A DNA stretch of 64,000 bases from Planctomycetota bacterium (lineage in GTDB: Bacteria; Planctomycetota; Phycisphaerae; Phycisphaerales; SM1A02), in contig VGXR01000008.1 in assembly GCA_016873255.1 (NCBI GenBank), positions 1 through 64,000 on the forward strand, given 5' to 3'. A program made the translations under genes and the position numbers. Below are positions 25,307 to 34,102 of this stretch, in pieces (the first letter of the stretch is position 1; each line of letters opens with the position of its first letter). The notes under the pieces were generated by a model, which saw nothing but the letters and a program-made list of their open reading frames with translations, did not search any database and had not been told where the DNA came from.

Positions 25307-27577
25307 TCAGCCGCGGCGCGCGGCGATCTCGAGGAGCGTGGCGGAGAACGCCGGTCCCCCGAGCGCGGGGTCGAGCGCCTTCAGGCGCTCCACGCGCGGG
25401 GCGATGGCATCCGCGGACCGGCCGACGCGGTCGAGCACCTGGATGCGACGCACCTGGCAGAGCCACCACGCCGGCGAGCCCTCGGGCACGGTCCGCGCCA
25501 CCCGGTCGTAGAGGCCGAACGCCTCCGCGAGCGCGGGCTCGCCGCCGATCCCCCAGAGGGCCTCCGCGAGCGAGAGCAGGAGGTCCGCGCGGTCGCCGCG
25601 CGCGGCCACGGCGCGCCGTGCGCAGCCGAGCGCCGCGTCGTGCATGCCGGCGAGCACCAGCGCGCGGGCCAGGACCTCGTCGCGGTCGGGTGTCGGCGGG
25701 GCGAGCCGGAGCGTGGCATCGGACAGCCTGCCGATGCGGGCCACCAGCTGCGCGTCCGGCTGCGAGGCGGCCGCGGTGCCGAGGTCCGCCGCCGACATGC
25801 GGCGCAGGACGCGCGCGGCGGCGTCTGCCGCCGCGGCGGGGTCGGCGGACGCCACGGCCGCCACGCGCGCATCGCCCTCGATGGTGCGCGTTGCGATCGC
25901 CAGCGCGCGGATCCGCTCCTCGAGCATCCGCAGCCGCAGCGCGTCGGGCACCTCGGCGGACGCGGGGACCCGGTCGAGCGCCTCGATGGCCTGGTCGCCT
26001 CGCAGTTCGTCGTTGAGCGCCTCGGCCGCGGCGATGGCAAGGTCCGCGCGGATGGCGGCATCGGCCACGCCGTTTCGGTCGGCTCGGTCGAGGCCGTCGA
26101 GCGCCAGCGCCGCCCGCCGCGCCGGCGAATCGCGCATGGGCGCCGGCGCATCGGGCGCGAGCGACACCGCCGACTGCTCCACGCGCCATGCGGCGTGGTC
26201 GGGGTGGTCGGGGAAGCGCGCGACGGCGGTGGCCAGCACGCGGGCGAGGAGCGCGGCATCGCCCGTGCCGCGCGCTGCCGCCACGGCCGCGTCGATCGCG
26301 TGGCGCGAGGCCGGCTCGGCGGGGTTGGCCTCGGCAAACGCCAGGAGCGCCAGCGCGCCGTCGGCCGGGTTGCCGAGGAGGAGTTCCGCGCGGCCGAGTT
26401 CGAGCATCGCGAGCGAACGCACCCCCGCATCGAGCGCGGGGTCGGCGATGGCCGAGCGCAGGGCGGCCGTGCCCGGGGCGCGCGTCGAGGGCGCGGCGGC
26501 ATCCGCGAGGGCGCGGGCCACCCGCGTGACGGGGTCGTCGGCGCCGTCGGCATTGCGCGCGATGCGCGCGAGCGCCTCGGCGCGCACCGCTCCTCGCCGC
26601 GCGGGCGCGGCGGCGGTCACGGCATCGATCCAGCCGCGCCACGCGGGTGCCATGGCGGCGCCCGCCGAGGTGGCATCGGTGGCGGCTGACCGCGCGAGGC
26701 GGCAGTCGAGGTCGCCGAGCGTCAGGCGAGCGTCGTCGTCGAGTGCGGGCCCGAGCCGCGAGCGCAGGCCGTCGAGCGCGCGCCGCCTGCCTGCCGCGCT
26801 CGGCGTGGCGCTCTCGGCAAGCCCGGCGATGGCAAGCACCCGCAGCCCGGTCTCGGCCCTCGGGTCGGAGGCAAGCGGCATGAGCGCCGCCTCCGCCTCG
26901 GCGCGTCGGCCGATGCGCGCAAACCCCAGCCCGCAGCAGGCGTCGGCAAGGGATCGGGCGTTCCCGGCGAGCGACCCGCGCATGGCACCGAGCCGCATCG
27001 AGGCGCTCTCGACGATCGCCGCGGCATCGGCATCGGGGAGCGCGCCGGCCCAGGCCGCGAAGACGGCGGCGCACGCGCGCAGGAGCGGGATGCGCTGCGA
27101 GAGTTCCACGGAGTCAAGACGGGCGGCCATGGCAGGGGTGGCGGTCCCGGCGGCCAGCGCGGCGCGCGCGCTTCGCTCGGCGGTCCGCGTGAGCGCGAGC
27201 GCCTCGCGGAGGAGCGCCACGGCACGCTCGCGCTGCGCCGGCGTCGGGAGTCCTGCCACCGATGCCACGCCGCAGCCGTCGATCGCAAGCCCTGTGGTGA
27301 GGTTGTCCTCGGCAGCGTCGGCCTGCCACACGGCGGCGCGCGGATCATCGGACGCAAGGAGCGGCTCGCGAAGCCGGAGGAGCCGGTTCCACGCGGCGTC
27401 GGCCGCCACCGTCGTGCTCCATGGCTTGCGCGCGTCCGCACGCGCGGTCTCCGCGGCCGCGGCCGCCGCGTCGATGCCGGCGGCCGGCGCTGGGACGGCC
27501 GGCGCCGCCGGATCCTGCGTGCTTGCGGGCGCCGCTGCCAGCGCAAGCAGAGCCGTGAGCGCGGCGGCCGTGCTCAC
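25307..27577 (-). CDS. Large exported Ala-rich helical-repeat protein of an ExbB/ExbD operon
   Basis: A 756-residue protein with a GTG start that overlaps the TGA of the preceding exbD (GTGA). The N-terminus is a signal peptide (VSTAAALTALLALAAAPAST). The rest is built of Ala-rich helices that look like degenerate TPR/HEAT-type repeats (for example LLREALALTRTAERSARAAL, LASDPRAETGLRVLAIAGLA). There is no enzymatic motif. As the last gene of the DoxX/VWA/ExbB/ExbD/ExbD operon it may be the periplasmic scaffold or effector arm of that machine, which is inference from context only. Confidence 0.75.
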   Translation of the reverse strand: MSTAAALTALLALAAAPASTQDPAAPAVPAPAAGIDAAAAAAETARADARKPWSTTVAADAAWNRLLRLREPLLASDDPRAAVWQADAAEDNLTTGLAIDGCGVASVAGLPTPAQRERAVALLREALALTRTAERSARAALAAGTATPAMAARLDSVELSQRIPLLRACAAVFAAWAGALPDADAAAIVESASMRLGAMRGSLAGNARSLADACCGLGFARIGRRAEAEAALMPLASDPRAETGLRVLAIAGLAESATPSAAGRRRALDGLRSRLGPALDDDARLTLGDLDCRLARSAATDATSAGAAMAPAWRGWIDAVTAAAPARRGAVRAEALARIARNADGADDPVTRVARALADAAAPSTRAPGTAALRSAIADPALDAGVRSLAMLELGRAELLLGNPADGALALLAFAEANPAEPASRHAIDAAVAAARGTGDAALLARVLATAVARFPDHPDHAAWRVEQSAVSLAPDAPAPMRDSPARRAALALDGLDRADRNGVADAAIRADLAIAAAEALNDELRGDQAIEALDRVPASAEVPDALRLRMLEERIRALAIATRTIEGDARVAAVASADPAAAADAAARVLRRMSAADLGTAAASQPDAQLVARIGRLSDATLRLAPPTPDRDEVLARALVLAGMHDAALGCARRAVAARGDRADLLLSLAEALWGIGGEPALAEAFGLYDRVARTVPEGSPAWWLCQVRRIQVLDRVGRSADAIAPRVERLKALDPALGGPAFSATLLEIAARRG

Positions 27578-28206
27578 CGGCCGGCCTCCGCCGTGCCGGG
27601 CCTGCGCTCGAAGCCGACGTTTCGGAATCCGGCCGCGGTGGCGGCGTCGAGCGCCTCCACCGCCGACTCCCACGGCGTGCCGTCGGCGGGCGCAACGACG
27701 ACCGGGAACGCCGGCTCGAACATGCCGCCGGCCCGGCCGGGAAGACGGATCTCGGCGGCAAGCACCTCGCGCAGCTGCGCGGTGGTCAGGCTGCGGCGCA
27801 GCGGCGGGCCCGCCTTCACGGTGCCGTCGGGCGCCACCTCGAGCCGCAGCGATTCGTCGTCGAGCGCGAACGGGTCCTTCTGCGGCGGCGGGGCGGGCGC
27901 CGCCTCGGGGGCGTTGGTCGCGGCCGCGGCGCGGCGGCCGAGGTCCATGGCGATCACGCGCTCGTCGGGCGCGTAGCGCGTGGTGGCGATGAAGAAGACG
28001 AGGAGCTGGAACACGACGTCGATCATCGGCGTCATGTTGGTGCGCAGCGCCACGCCGATCCCGCGGCTGCGCCGTCCCGCGCGGCGGGCCGATGCCGCAG
28101 CGCCCCGGCGCGGGCGCCGGCCCACGCGGCCCTCGGGCGACGCGAACGCCATCGCGCGCATGGCGTCGATGGCCGCCGAGCGCGGGTCCGCGGCGGCCTC
28201 AGCCAT
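27574..28206 (-). CDS. ExbD/TolR-family protein
   Basis: A 210-residue protein, longer than usual because of an approximately 45-residue basic N-terminal extension (GRRPRRGAAASARRAGRRSR). The ExbD core has TNMTPMIDVVFQLLVFFIAT with the membrane Asp, then a periplasmic part including QKDPFALDDESLRLEVAPDG. The start overlaps the preceding exbD by 8 nt. It is probably one of two ExbD subunits partnering the ExbB encoded two genes upstream. Confidence 0.86.
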   Translation of the reverse strand: MAEAAADPRSAAIDAMRAMAFASPEGRVGRRPRRGAAASARRAGRRSRGIGVALRTNMTPMIDVVFQLLVFFIATTRYAPDERVIAMDLGRRAAAATNAPEAAPAPPPQKDPFALDDESLRLEVAPDGTVKAGPPLRRSLTTAQLREVLAAEIRLPGRAGGMFEPAFPVVVAPADGTPWESAVEALDAATAAGFRNVGFERRPGTAEAGR

Positions 28207-28681
28207 CGATGCTTCCCCCGAGCACCACCAGCCGCACGCGTGCGCGCGACCGGTCGATGCCGCTCTCGGCAAGCCCGTCGGCCACCGCGTCCATCGCCGG
28301 GCGGACCCACGAATACGCCGTGGTGCGGTCGGCACGGATGTTCACCTCGACGCCGGGCTGCCCCTTCATGGCGCGCGCGAGCGCCGCCACCAGGTCCCGC
28401 AGGCCCTCGCGGTCGGGCGCGAACTCGCGCTTGCCGAGCCGGTACCCCGCCGCACCGCCGTCGCGCGCCGGGACGACGTTCAGCACGATGCGCTGCCGGT
28501 CGTCCGGCCGCTGCGCCGCGTCGGAGGCGGGCCGCGGGAGCTCCAGCTGCACGAACTCCGCGCTCGCCACCTGGCTCACGAGCACGAAGAACACGATCAG
28601 CAGGAACGCCATGTCGATGAGCGGCGTCATGTTCGCCTCGAACGAGCCCGGGCCGCGGGAATGGATGCGGCTTGCGCGCAT
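28199..28681 (-). CDS. ExbD/TolR-family protein
   Basis: A 160-residue protein. The transmembrane signature NMTPLIDMAFLLIVFFVLVS with its Asp sits at about residues 17-36, followed by a periplasmic domain (VEVNIRADRTTAYSWVRPAM). The ATG overlaps the exbB stop by one base. The ExbD motif is unambiguous. The driven partner is unknown but probably encoded in the same operon. Confidence 0.88.
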   Translation of the reverse strand: MRASRIHSRGPGSFEANMTPLIDMAFLLIVFFVLVSQVASAEFVQLELPRPASDAAQRPDDRQRIVLNVVPARDGGAAGYRLGKREFAPDREGLRDLVAALARAMKGQPGVEVNIRADRTTAYSWVRPAMDAVADGLAESGIDRSRARVRLVVLGGSIDG

Positions 28682-29469
28682 CAGGCGCCCGCGCCCCCCG
28701 CTTCGCCGCGCAGCGCGGCCACCGGGGTCGCGCCGGACGCGGGACGGAAGCGCGCCACGATCTGCTCCACCTCGCGCGCGCCCTCGGCGCCGGCGGCATC
28801 GATCCGGTTTCGAACGACCGCGTAGGTGCTGAGCGCGGGGATGGCGATGAGCAGGCCCCAGAAGGTGGTCACGAGCGCCGTGCCGATGCCTCCGGCGAGC
28901 GCCACCGGGTCGGCGGTGCCGCCCGCCTGCGCGATGGTGAAGAACGCCACGATCATGCCGTACACGGTGCCGAAGAGGCCGATCATCGGCGCCACCTGCC
29001 CGAACACGTTGAGCACCTCGATGCGCCGCAGCCGGCGCACGACCAGCTCGTCCGACATCGACTCCGCCGCCCGCAGCATCGAGTCATGCCCCGCCGGCGC
29101 GGCGACGAGCGCCGCGTGCAGCACCCGCCCGAAGTCCCCGCCCTGGGTGCGCGAGGCGTCGAGCGCCTCCGCGAAGCGTCCCTCGCCGACCGCCCGGCGC
29201 ATGGATTCCACGGACTGCGCCGGCAGCATGTCCTCGAGGCGGTTGGCCGCGAACGCGATCCAGATGAGCGCCACGCTCGCCATGCTCATGGCGATCAGCA
29301 CCCAGATCATCGAGCTTCCGATCCAGTCGATGCGGGTGCCGCCGTCGGGAAGCTGGTCGAGCGAGATGAAGAACGCCGTGGCGAACGACGGCCCGGCCTG
29401 GGCGGGCGCCGCGGCGAGCGCCGGTGCGGACGCGGCGAGGATGCATCGGAGGCGATGGTGCATGGTCAT
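28681..29469 (-). CDS. MotA/TolQ/ExbB proton channel family protein
   Basis: A 262-residue protein with an apparent signal-like first segment (to about residue 25). Helices follow around SSMIWVLIAMSMASVALIWI, VLNVFGQVAPMIGLFGTVYG (family signature GLFGTVYGM) and LVTTFWGLLIAIPALSTYAV. The ATG overlaps the previous stop by four bases (ATGA). It forms the stator of the motor with the two ExbD proteins. The cleaved or anchored N-terminus is a variation seen in several bacterial ExbB groups. Confidence 0.88.
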   Translation of the reverse strand: MTMHHRLRCILAASAPALAAAPAQAGPSFATAFFISLDQLPDGGTRIDWIGSSMIWVLIAMSMASVALIWIAFAANRLEDMLPAQSVESMRRAVGEGRFAEALDASRTQGGDFGRVLHAALVAAPAGHDSMLRAAESMSDELVVRRLRRIEVLNVFGQVAPMIGLFGTVYGMIVAFFTIAQAGGTADPVALAGGIGTALVTTFWGLLIAIPALSTYAVVRNRIDAAGAEGAREVEQIVARFRPASGATPVAALRGEAGGAGA

Positions 29470-30473
29470 GGCTTGGTGGTTCCGGAAGCGGATGCGCGCA
29501 CGGGCGAGAGGCCGAGCGCCGAGCGGTCGAGGAGAAGGTAGCCCGTGGGCCCGCCGTGGCGCTCGCCGAGGGCGCGGAGCGCGCCGTCGGCCGAGGGCTC
29601 GATGAGTTCGACGCACAGGAACGCCGCGGGCCGCTCGCCGGCCGCGCCCTGCGGGTTCAGGCGGTCGGCCGACGCGAGGAGGCCCGCACCGGAGGTGCGC
29701 GCGGCGCTGCGCCGCGGCGCGGGCGATCCGCGCGCGATCAGGCACACGGCATCCGGGTCGAACGCCGCCCACGTGCGCTGGAGCGCCGTGCCGAGGTCCG
29801 CGGTGCCGCCGGGCGCGGCTCGCTCGGTGAACCAGCGAAGGGCGGTCGACACGTTCTCGCGGGTGGCCAGGGCGGGCGTGCCGGGCGCGAACTCGATGCC
29901 CGTGCCGCGCACCACGGCCACGGTGAAGCGCTGGTCGGGCGCCAGCGCGGCCAGTCGCTGCGCGAGCACCGCGCGCGCGGCGGGAAGCGCGGACAGGAGC
30001 CGCCCGCCGGCGTCCACGACGAACGCGATGCGCCTGCGGTCCATCCCGAAGCTCGAGGCCCGGAACGACTCGGGCAGCGCGCCGCCGAAGCCGAGCGCTC
30101 CCGCCAGCCGGGAGGCGGCGGCGGAGTACTGCTCCTGCGGCGGGACCATCCGTGCGAGGCGGTCCGCGGCCGAGCGCGCGGCGGTCGCTCCGTCGGTGCG
30201 GGCCCGTGCGGCGGGACCGGCGTGGAGCGGCGCGCCGCCCGGCACCGGCAGTTCCGGCGCCGCGGGCGCAACGCCCGGCGGCGGCGGCGGGGTCCAGTCC
30301 GCGACGAGCACCGGCGGCGCCTCGCGGCGCATGGCGCGCGCGGCCGAGATGCCCATGGCAAGAAGCGATCCGGCGATCAGCGAGTGCACCACCACGGAGG
30401 CCACCAGTGCCACCGCCGGGCTGCGCGGGGCAATGCCCGGCGTCGCGTCGGGGGCTCCGGGCACGGTGCTCAT
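29466..30473 (-). CDS. Membrane-anchored von Willebrand A-like protein with degenerate metal site
   Basis: A 335-residue protein with one N-terminal membrane helix (about 18-43), a Pro-rich linker (ADWTPPPPPGVAPAAPELPV) and a VWA-like domain from about residue 145. The MIDAS loop, normally DxSxS, reads RIAFVVDAGGRLL, and the later GGTADLGTAL corresponds to the conserved Thr loop. One Asp is kept but both serines are gone, so metal-dependent ligand binding may be lost. In the operon it sits where a TonB-like linker would be expected. It could be the partner pulled or pushed by the ExbB/ExbD motor. Confidence 0.68.
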   Translation of the reverse strand: MSTVPGAPDATPGIAPRSPAVALVASVVVHSLIAGSLLAMGISAARAMRREAPPVLVADWTPPPPPGVAPAAPELPVPGGAPLHAGPAARARTDGATAARSAADRLARMVPPQEQYSAAASRLAGALGFGGALPESFRASSFGMDRRRIAFVVDAGGRLLSALPAARAVLAQRLAALAPDQRFTVAVVRGTGIEFAPGTPALATRENVSTALRWFTERAAPGGTADLGTALQRTWAAFDPDAVCLIARGSPAPRRSAARTSGAGLLASADRLNPQGAAGERPAAFLCVELIEPSADGALRALGERHGGPTGYLLLDRSALGLSPVRASASGTTKP

Positions 30474-31231
30474 GCGCGCTTGGCGGCCGGTGCCGAGCGC
30501 CGTGACCGTCGGAAGATCGCGCGGTCGAGGCTGAGCGCGCCCGGCCCCACCAGGAACGTGCCGAGCGCCAGCACGAACAGGCCGAGCTGCGCGAGCACCA
30601 TGTTCTGCTGCTCTGCGCCGAGCGCGAACGGCCCGTGCGCCTTCACGGCCGGGAGGCTCGTCATCACGAAGAGCGCGCTCAGGATGACGGACATCAGCAA
30701 TCCCCACACGCGGCTGAAGAGGCCGAGCATCACGCATGCGCCTCCGACGAGCTGCACGCTCGCCACGGCCCACGCGATGGCGGTGGGCATGGGCAGGCGC
30801 GCACGGTCGGCCATCAGCGCCAGCGTGTAGAGGCCGCGCTGCGTGAGCGGGGCGAGCGGGCTCAGCCGCTCCGGCGCGGGCGGGCGCTCGGCCTGCGGGC
30901 GCTCGCGCCCGCCGGGGGCCACGGGCTTCGCGTCATCGGCGCCGGTGGCCGCGGCGGGCGGCGCCGGGGGCGTCGTTCCCTGCGGCGAGCCCGCATCGGG
31001 CTCCGGCGGCACCTGCCAGCCGCGCACGGCTCCCAGCGCCACGTCGGCCTTGGCGGGGTCGGGATCGGTGATGCCGCGCACGCCCAGCTCGCGCAGGCGT
31101 TGCGCATCGCGCGCCGTGTACTCGACGTCGCGCATCAGGTTGTTCCATCCCTGCGGCAGGAATGCCAGGCACAGGACGATCCTCCCCAGGAGCGGCAGGA
31201 CGTTCGTCGCGGCGAACTGGCTGGGGCTCAT
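30470..31231 (-). CDS. DoxX-family membrane protein with a Pro-rich insert
   Basis: A 253-residue inner-membrane protein. The DoxX start LLGRIVLCLAFLPQGWNNLM is followed by an insert of about 80 residues (Pro/Ala-rich, AGSPQGTTPPAPPAAATGAD), then three helices (AIAWAVASVQLVGGACVMLG, VWGLLMSVILSALFVMTSL, VLAQLGLFVLALGTFLVG). DoxX proteins are four-helix membrane proteins of varied roles, often redox-linked. It is the first gene of the six-gene operon; TAGACT ends 8 nt before the ATG. Its stop overlaps the next start (ATGA). Confidence 0.83.
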   Translation of the reverse strand: MSPSQFAATNVLPLLGRIVLCLAFLPQGWNNLMRDVEYTARDAQRLRELGVRGITDPDPAKADVALGAVRGWQVPPEPDAGSPQGTTPPAPPAAATGADDAKPVAPGGRERPQAERPPAPERLSPLAPLTQRGLYTLALMADRARLPMPTAIAWAVASVQLVGGACVMLGLFSRVWGLLMSVILSALFVMTSLPAVKAHGPFALGAEQQNMVLAQLGLFVLALGTFLVGPGALSLDRAIFRRSRRSAPAAKRA

Positions 31232-31340
31232 GGCGCGGGAGTCTAGGGCGTGGCCGCTGTCCTCGCCCGCCGCCGACGGACGCCCCCGCCCCGATGCCCC
31301 GAACTCCCCCGCCGAGGCTCCGCTTGCGCTGGCGGTCTCG

Positions 31341-32233
31341 ATGGACTTCGCCACCAAGCAGGCCAAGGTGGTGGCTGCGTCGGAAGTGAAGGGCGAGGTG
31401 GAGCTTGGGCGGTTCGTGTGGGTGGACGTGGACATCACGCGTGCCGAGGAGGCCAGGGGCCTGCTCGCGCAGCTTGGGCTCTGCGAGTTCTCCATCGTGG
31501 AGGATGCCCTCTCCCGGGACGCCGCCACGCAGCTCGAGCGCTTCGAGGACTGCATCCACCTGGTCATGTCCGGATGCCGCCCGAACGGGAGGCACTTCGA
31601 GCTCGAGCGCCTCGACGCCGTGTTCGGCGAGCATTGCCTCCTCACCATCCGGCGCGGTGAGCCGTCCTTCATGCGCGAGGTGCGCCGGCACTACCGCGCC
31701 GACTTCGTCCGCTTCGCGAGCACGCCGAGCTTCATGCTCTTCGAGCTGTGGGACCGCCTGCTCGACAACTACCTCGCGGTGCACGAGGCCTTCGAGGACC
31801 GCGTGGAGTCGGTGCAGCGGGCGCTGACCGGCGACGTCGACGAGACCATCTTCCAGGAGGCCTCCGGGCTCGGCTCCGACCTCGCCACCCGCAAGTCGGC
31901 GTTCGTCGCCGAGAGCACGCAGCCGTTCCTGGCCAACATGGTGGGGACGGTGCAGGCGTGCTGCAGGACGTGCTGGTGGACCGCGACATCCTGTCGGACT
32001 CGCGCAACAACTGCATGTCGATGGTGGCGCACCGCACCAACAAGGTGATGGGCAAGCTCACCGTCGTCAGCGTGATCTTCCTGCCGCTCACCTTCCCCTG
32101 CGGCGTGTACGGCATGAACTTCGAGGTGCTGCCGGAGCTCAAGTGGAGCTGGGGCTACTGCGGATTCTGGATCTCGGTGGGCGTGATCGCGCTGGGCCCG
32201 ATGGCCTTCATGCGGCGGATGAAGCTGCTCTGA
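31341..32233 (+). pseudogene. corA: CorA-type divalent cation transporter, frameshifted
   Basis: The first frame (from ATG 31341) encodes a CorA cytoplasmic domain (VSMDF..., FVWVDVDITRAEEARGLLAQ, GEHCLLTIRRGEPSFMREV). It derails near 31956-31958, after VGTVQ. The remainder is in the next frame: LQDVLVDRDILSDSRNN, then NKVMGKLTVVSVIFLPLTF, the CorA pore signature YGMN, and a last helix. Adding one G in the gcgtg at 31956-31960 would restore a continuous protein of about 297 residues. CorA channels carry Mg2+, Co2+ or Ni2+. The lesion is either recent or a sequencing error. Confidence 0.8.
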
Positions 32234-32260
32234 GGAGCGTGCAGGCACCCCGCGCGCGGC

Positions 32261-33874
32261 TCAGGGGCATGTTCCCCACGAGCCGAGCAGCAGGCTGATG
32301 TCGGCGCCGTTGACCGCCCCGTCGCGGTTGACGTCGCCTGCGCAGCCGGAGCAGGCGCCCCACTGGCCGAGCAGCGTGCCGAGGTCGGAGCCGCCCACGG
32401 TGCCGTCGCCGTCGAAGTCGCCGGTGCACGCGGCGCGGTAGACGAAGGTCACTCTTGCCTCGTTGAAGCTGCACGAGTCCGCGACCGCCGGCGTCGACGT
32501 GAGCCGCACCGTCACGGATGCGCCGCTCCCGATCGCCGTGTTGAAGGAGGATGCGGGCATCGACGTGCGGCGCGCATGCACGCCGCAGCTGCCGCCGGTG
32601 CCGCCGATCACCGTGCCGAGGTCGCTGTTGCCGATGCGCAGCGACAGCCCCTCGTCCGCGGCGTCGAGGTCGCCGCGCGCCACCACCACCACGTCGACCG
32701 TCGTGCCCGCAGCCGCGGGCGGAACGTTGGTGGCCGTGAATGCGGTGAAGCCGCCGAGGGCGGGAACCGCCAGGAGGGACGACTCCACCTGCGCCCGCAC
32801 GCGGGGATCCGCCACCGAGCACCGGTAGTTCGCCATCGCCGCGGCGGTCTCGTTGAGCGTCCGCGCGTTGTCCCTCTCGGGGAGCCCCGTGGGTGTGCCT
32901 CGGAAGAGGACGGTGGGGCTCGAGAGCCGGGGGATGCGCGTGCCCGGCGAGTAGGCCAGCACCGTGCGGTACTGCACTCCGTCGTCGGCCGTGAACCGAT
33001 GGCCGACGGAGTACGGGAACACGCCGCCCGACGTGCATCCGCCGCCGTCGCCCGGCGCGTGGCAGCAGCCCTGGTTGTGTCCGACCTCGTGCGTGAACGT
33101 CAGGCCTCCCAGCGCGCAGCTCCACACGGTGACGGAGAAGCCCCACTCCGGCGTGTTGCCGCCGAGGAGGTACGCCACGCCGCAGTAGCTCGGGTGCGCG
33201 CCCGTGAGCAGCGCTACGAGGTCTGCGCCCGCTGCGTCGCGCTCGGCATGGACCGTGTCGAGGATGCCATCGCCGATGGTCCTGATCTCGCTGAGCGGCG
33301 ACCCGGCATCGCCTGCGTAGGGCTCGGACACCGGGCCCATGCCGACGCCGCGCATCCGCAGGGCCACGCCGCTTGCGGCGTACACGTGGTTCGACACCGC
33401 GACCGTGGCCTCGGCGAGCGCCGCCATCGCCGTCTCCCCGCCCGCCGCCGCGGACGCCGCGCTCGTCCAGCGGACCATCACGTCGAGCGAGGCGCCGTCG
33501 TCGCATGCGCCGGCGGTACCGCCTTCGCCGGCTTGCGGCACCGGCACCTCCAGGGCGCCGCCGCAGCCGGGCAGCGTGGTGCCGAAGTCGTGCGCGACGA
33601 AACCGACCTCGGTCGGCAGCAGCTGGATGACGCTGCCATCGCCGCCGTGCGCCACGAGGACCGTTCCGTGGTTGGTCTGCACCTCCATCAGCCAGCCCCC
33701 GGCGCGCGGGCCGGGGCCGACGATGGCGCCCTCCCACACGCCGGGCGTGTGCATCGTCTCGGCGGCCAGCACGTCGCCGAGCGGGCCGAACGAGAAGGAG
33801 CGAAGGTCGCCGGAGCCTGCGAGCGAGGCGGGGGCGAGCGCAGCGACGGCAAGTGAGGCGAGTGCGTGGTTCAT
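32261..33874 (-). CDS. Secreted metzincin-type zinc metalloprotease with dockerin-like tail
   Basis: A 537-residue exported protein (signal peptide MNHALASLAVAALAPASLAG). The catalytic domain contains FTHEVGHNQGCCHAPGD, the HExxHxxGxxH zinc site of metzincins (reprolysin-like), preceded by a segment with ILDTVHAERDAAGADLVALL as in that group. A beta-sandwich follows (GGFTAFTATNVPPAAAGTTV to VTFVYRA). The end has two Asp-rich dockerin-like repeats (DGTVGGSDLGTLLGQWG, DGAVNGADISLLLGSWG). Likely an extracellular protease retained at or near the cell surface. The start at 33874 fits the signal peptide. Confidence 0.9.
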   Translation of the reverse strand: MNHALASLAVAALAPASLAGSGDLRSFSFGPLGDVLAAETMHTPGVWEGAIVGPGPRAGGWLMEVQTNHGTVLVAHGGDGSVIQLLPTEVGFVAHDFGTTLPGCGGALEVPVPQAGEGGTAGACDDGASLDVMVRWTSAASAAAGGETAMAALAEATVAVSNHVYAASGVALRMRGVGMGPVSEPYAGDAGSPLSEIRTIGDGILDTVHAERDAAGADLVALLTGAHPSYCGVAYLLGGNTPEWGFSVTVWSCALGGLTFTHEVGHNQGCCHAPGDGGGCTSGGVFPYSVGHRFTADDGVQYRTVLAYSPGTRIPRLSSPTVLFRGTPTGLPERDNARTLNETAAAMANYRCSVADPRVRAQVESSLLAVPALGGFTAFTATNVPPAAAGTTVDVVVVARGDLDAADEGLSLRIGNSDLGTVIGGTGGSCGVHARRTSMPASSFNTAIGSGASVTVRLTSTPAVADSCSFNEARVTFVYRAACTGDFDGDGTVGGSDLGTLLGQWGACSGCAGDVNRDGAVNGADISLLLGSWGTCP

Positions 33875-33998
33875 GGATGCTGGGTGCGCTGAGCGCGGGT
33901 GTGCCAAGCCTAGCCCGTGGCGCCCGAGGCGCCACCATGCATTCCCGTTTCGGCGCCGGACGAGGCCTTGCGCTCCGGGCCGCTAGCATTCCCGGCAG

Positions 33999-34082
33999 GC
34001 GGGCGTGGCGAAATTGGCAGACGCACGAGATTTAGGTTCTCGTGGGGTAACTCCCGTGCAGGTTCAAGTCCTGTCGCCCGCA
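33999..34082 (+). tRNA. tRNA-Leu (anticodon UAG)
   Basis: An 84-nt cloverleaf with acceptor stem GCGGGCG / CGCCCGC, discriminator A and no encoded CCA. The anticodon stem CGAGA/TCTCG encloses loop TTTAGGT, giving anticodon TAG (34033-34035), which reads CUN leucine codons. A long variable arm (tggggtaactcccgtgc) marks it as a class II tRNA, and the T arm has GGTTCAAGTC. TAGCAT ends 9 nt upstream of the 5' end, and a small hairpin (33917-33935) lies further up. The DAHP synthase gene starts 20 nt downstream and may be co-transcribed. Confidence 0.97.
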
Positions 34083-34102
34083 TTCCCGGAACCCCACGGC
34101 CC

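Noticed and set aside
33917-33935. Hairpin gtggcgcc-cga-ggcgccac upstream of tRNA-Leu as a regulatory element
   Set aside because: An 8-bp GC-rich stem is expected by chance in this DNA, and it has no T-run or link to a leader peptide.
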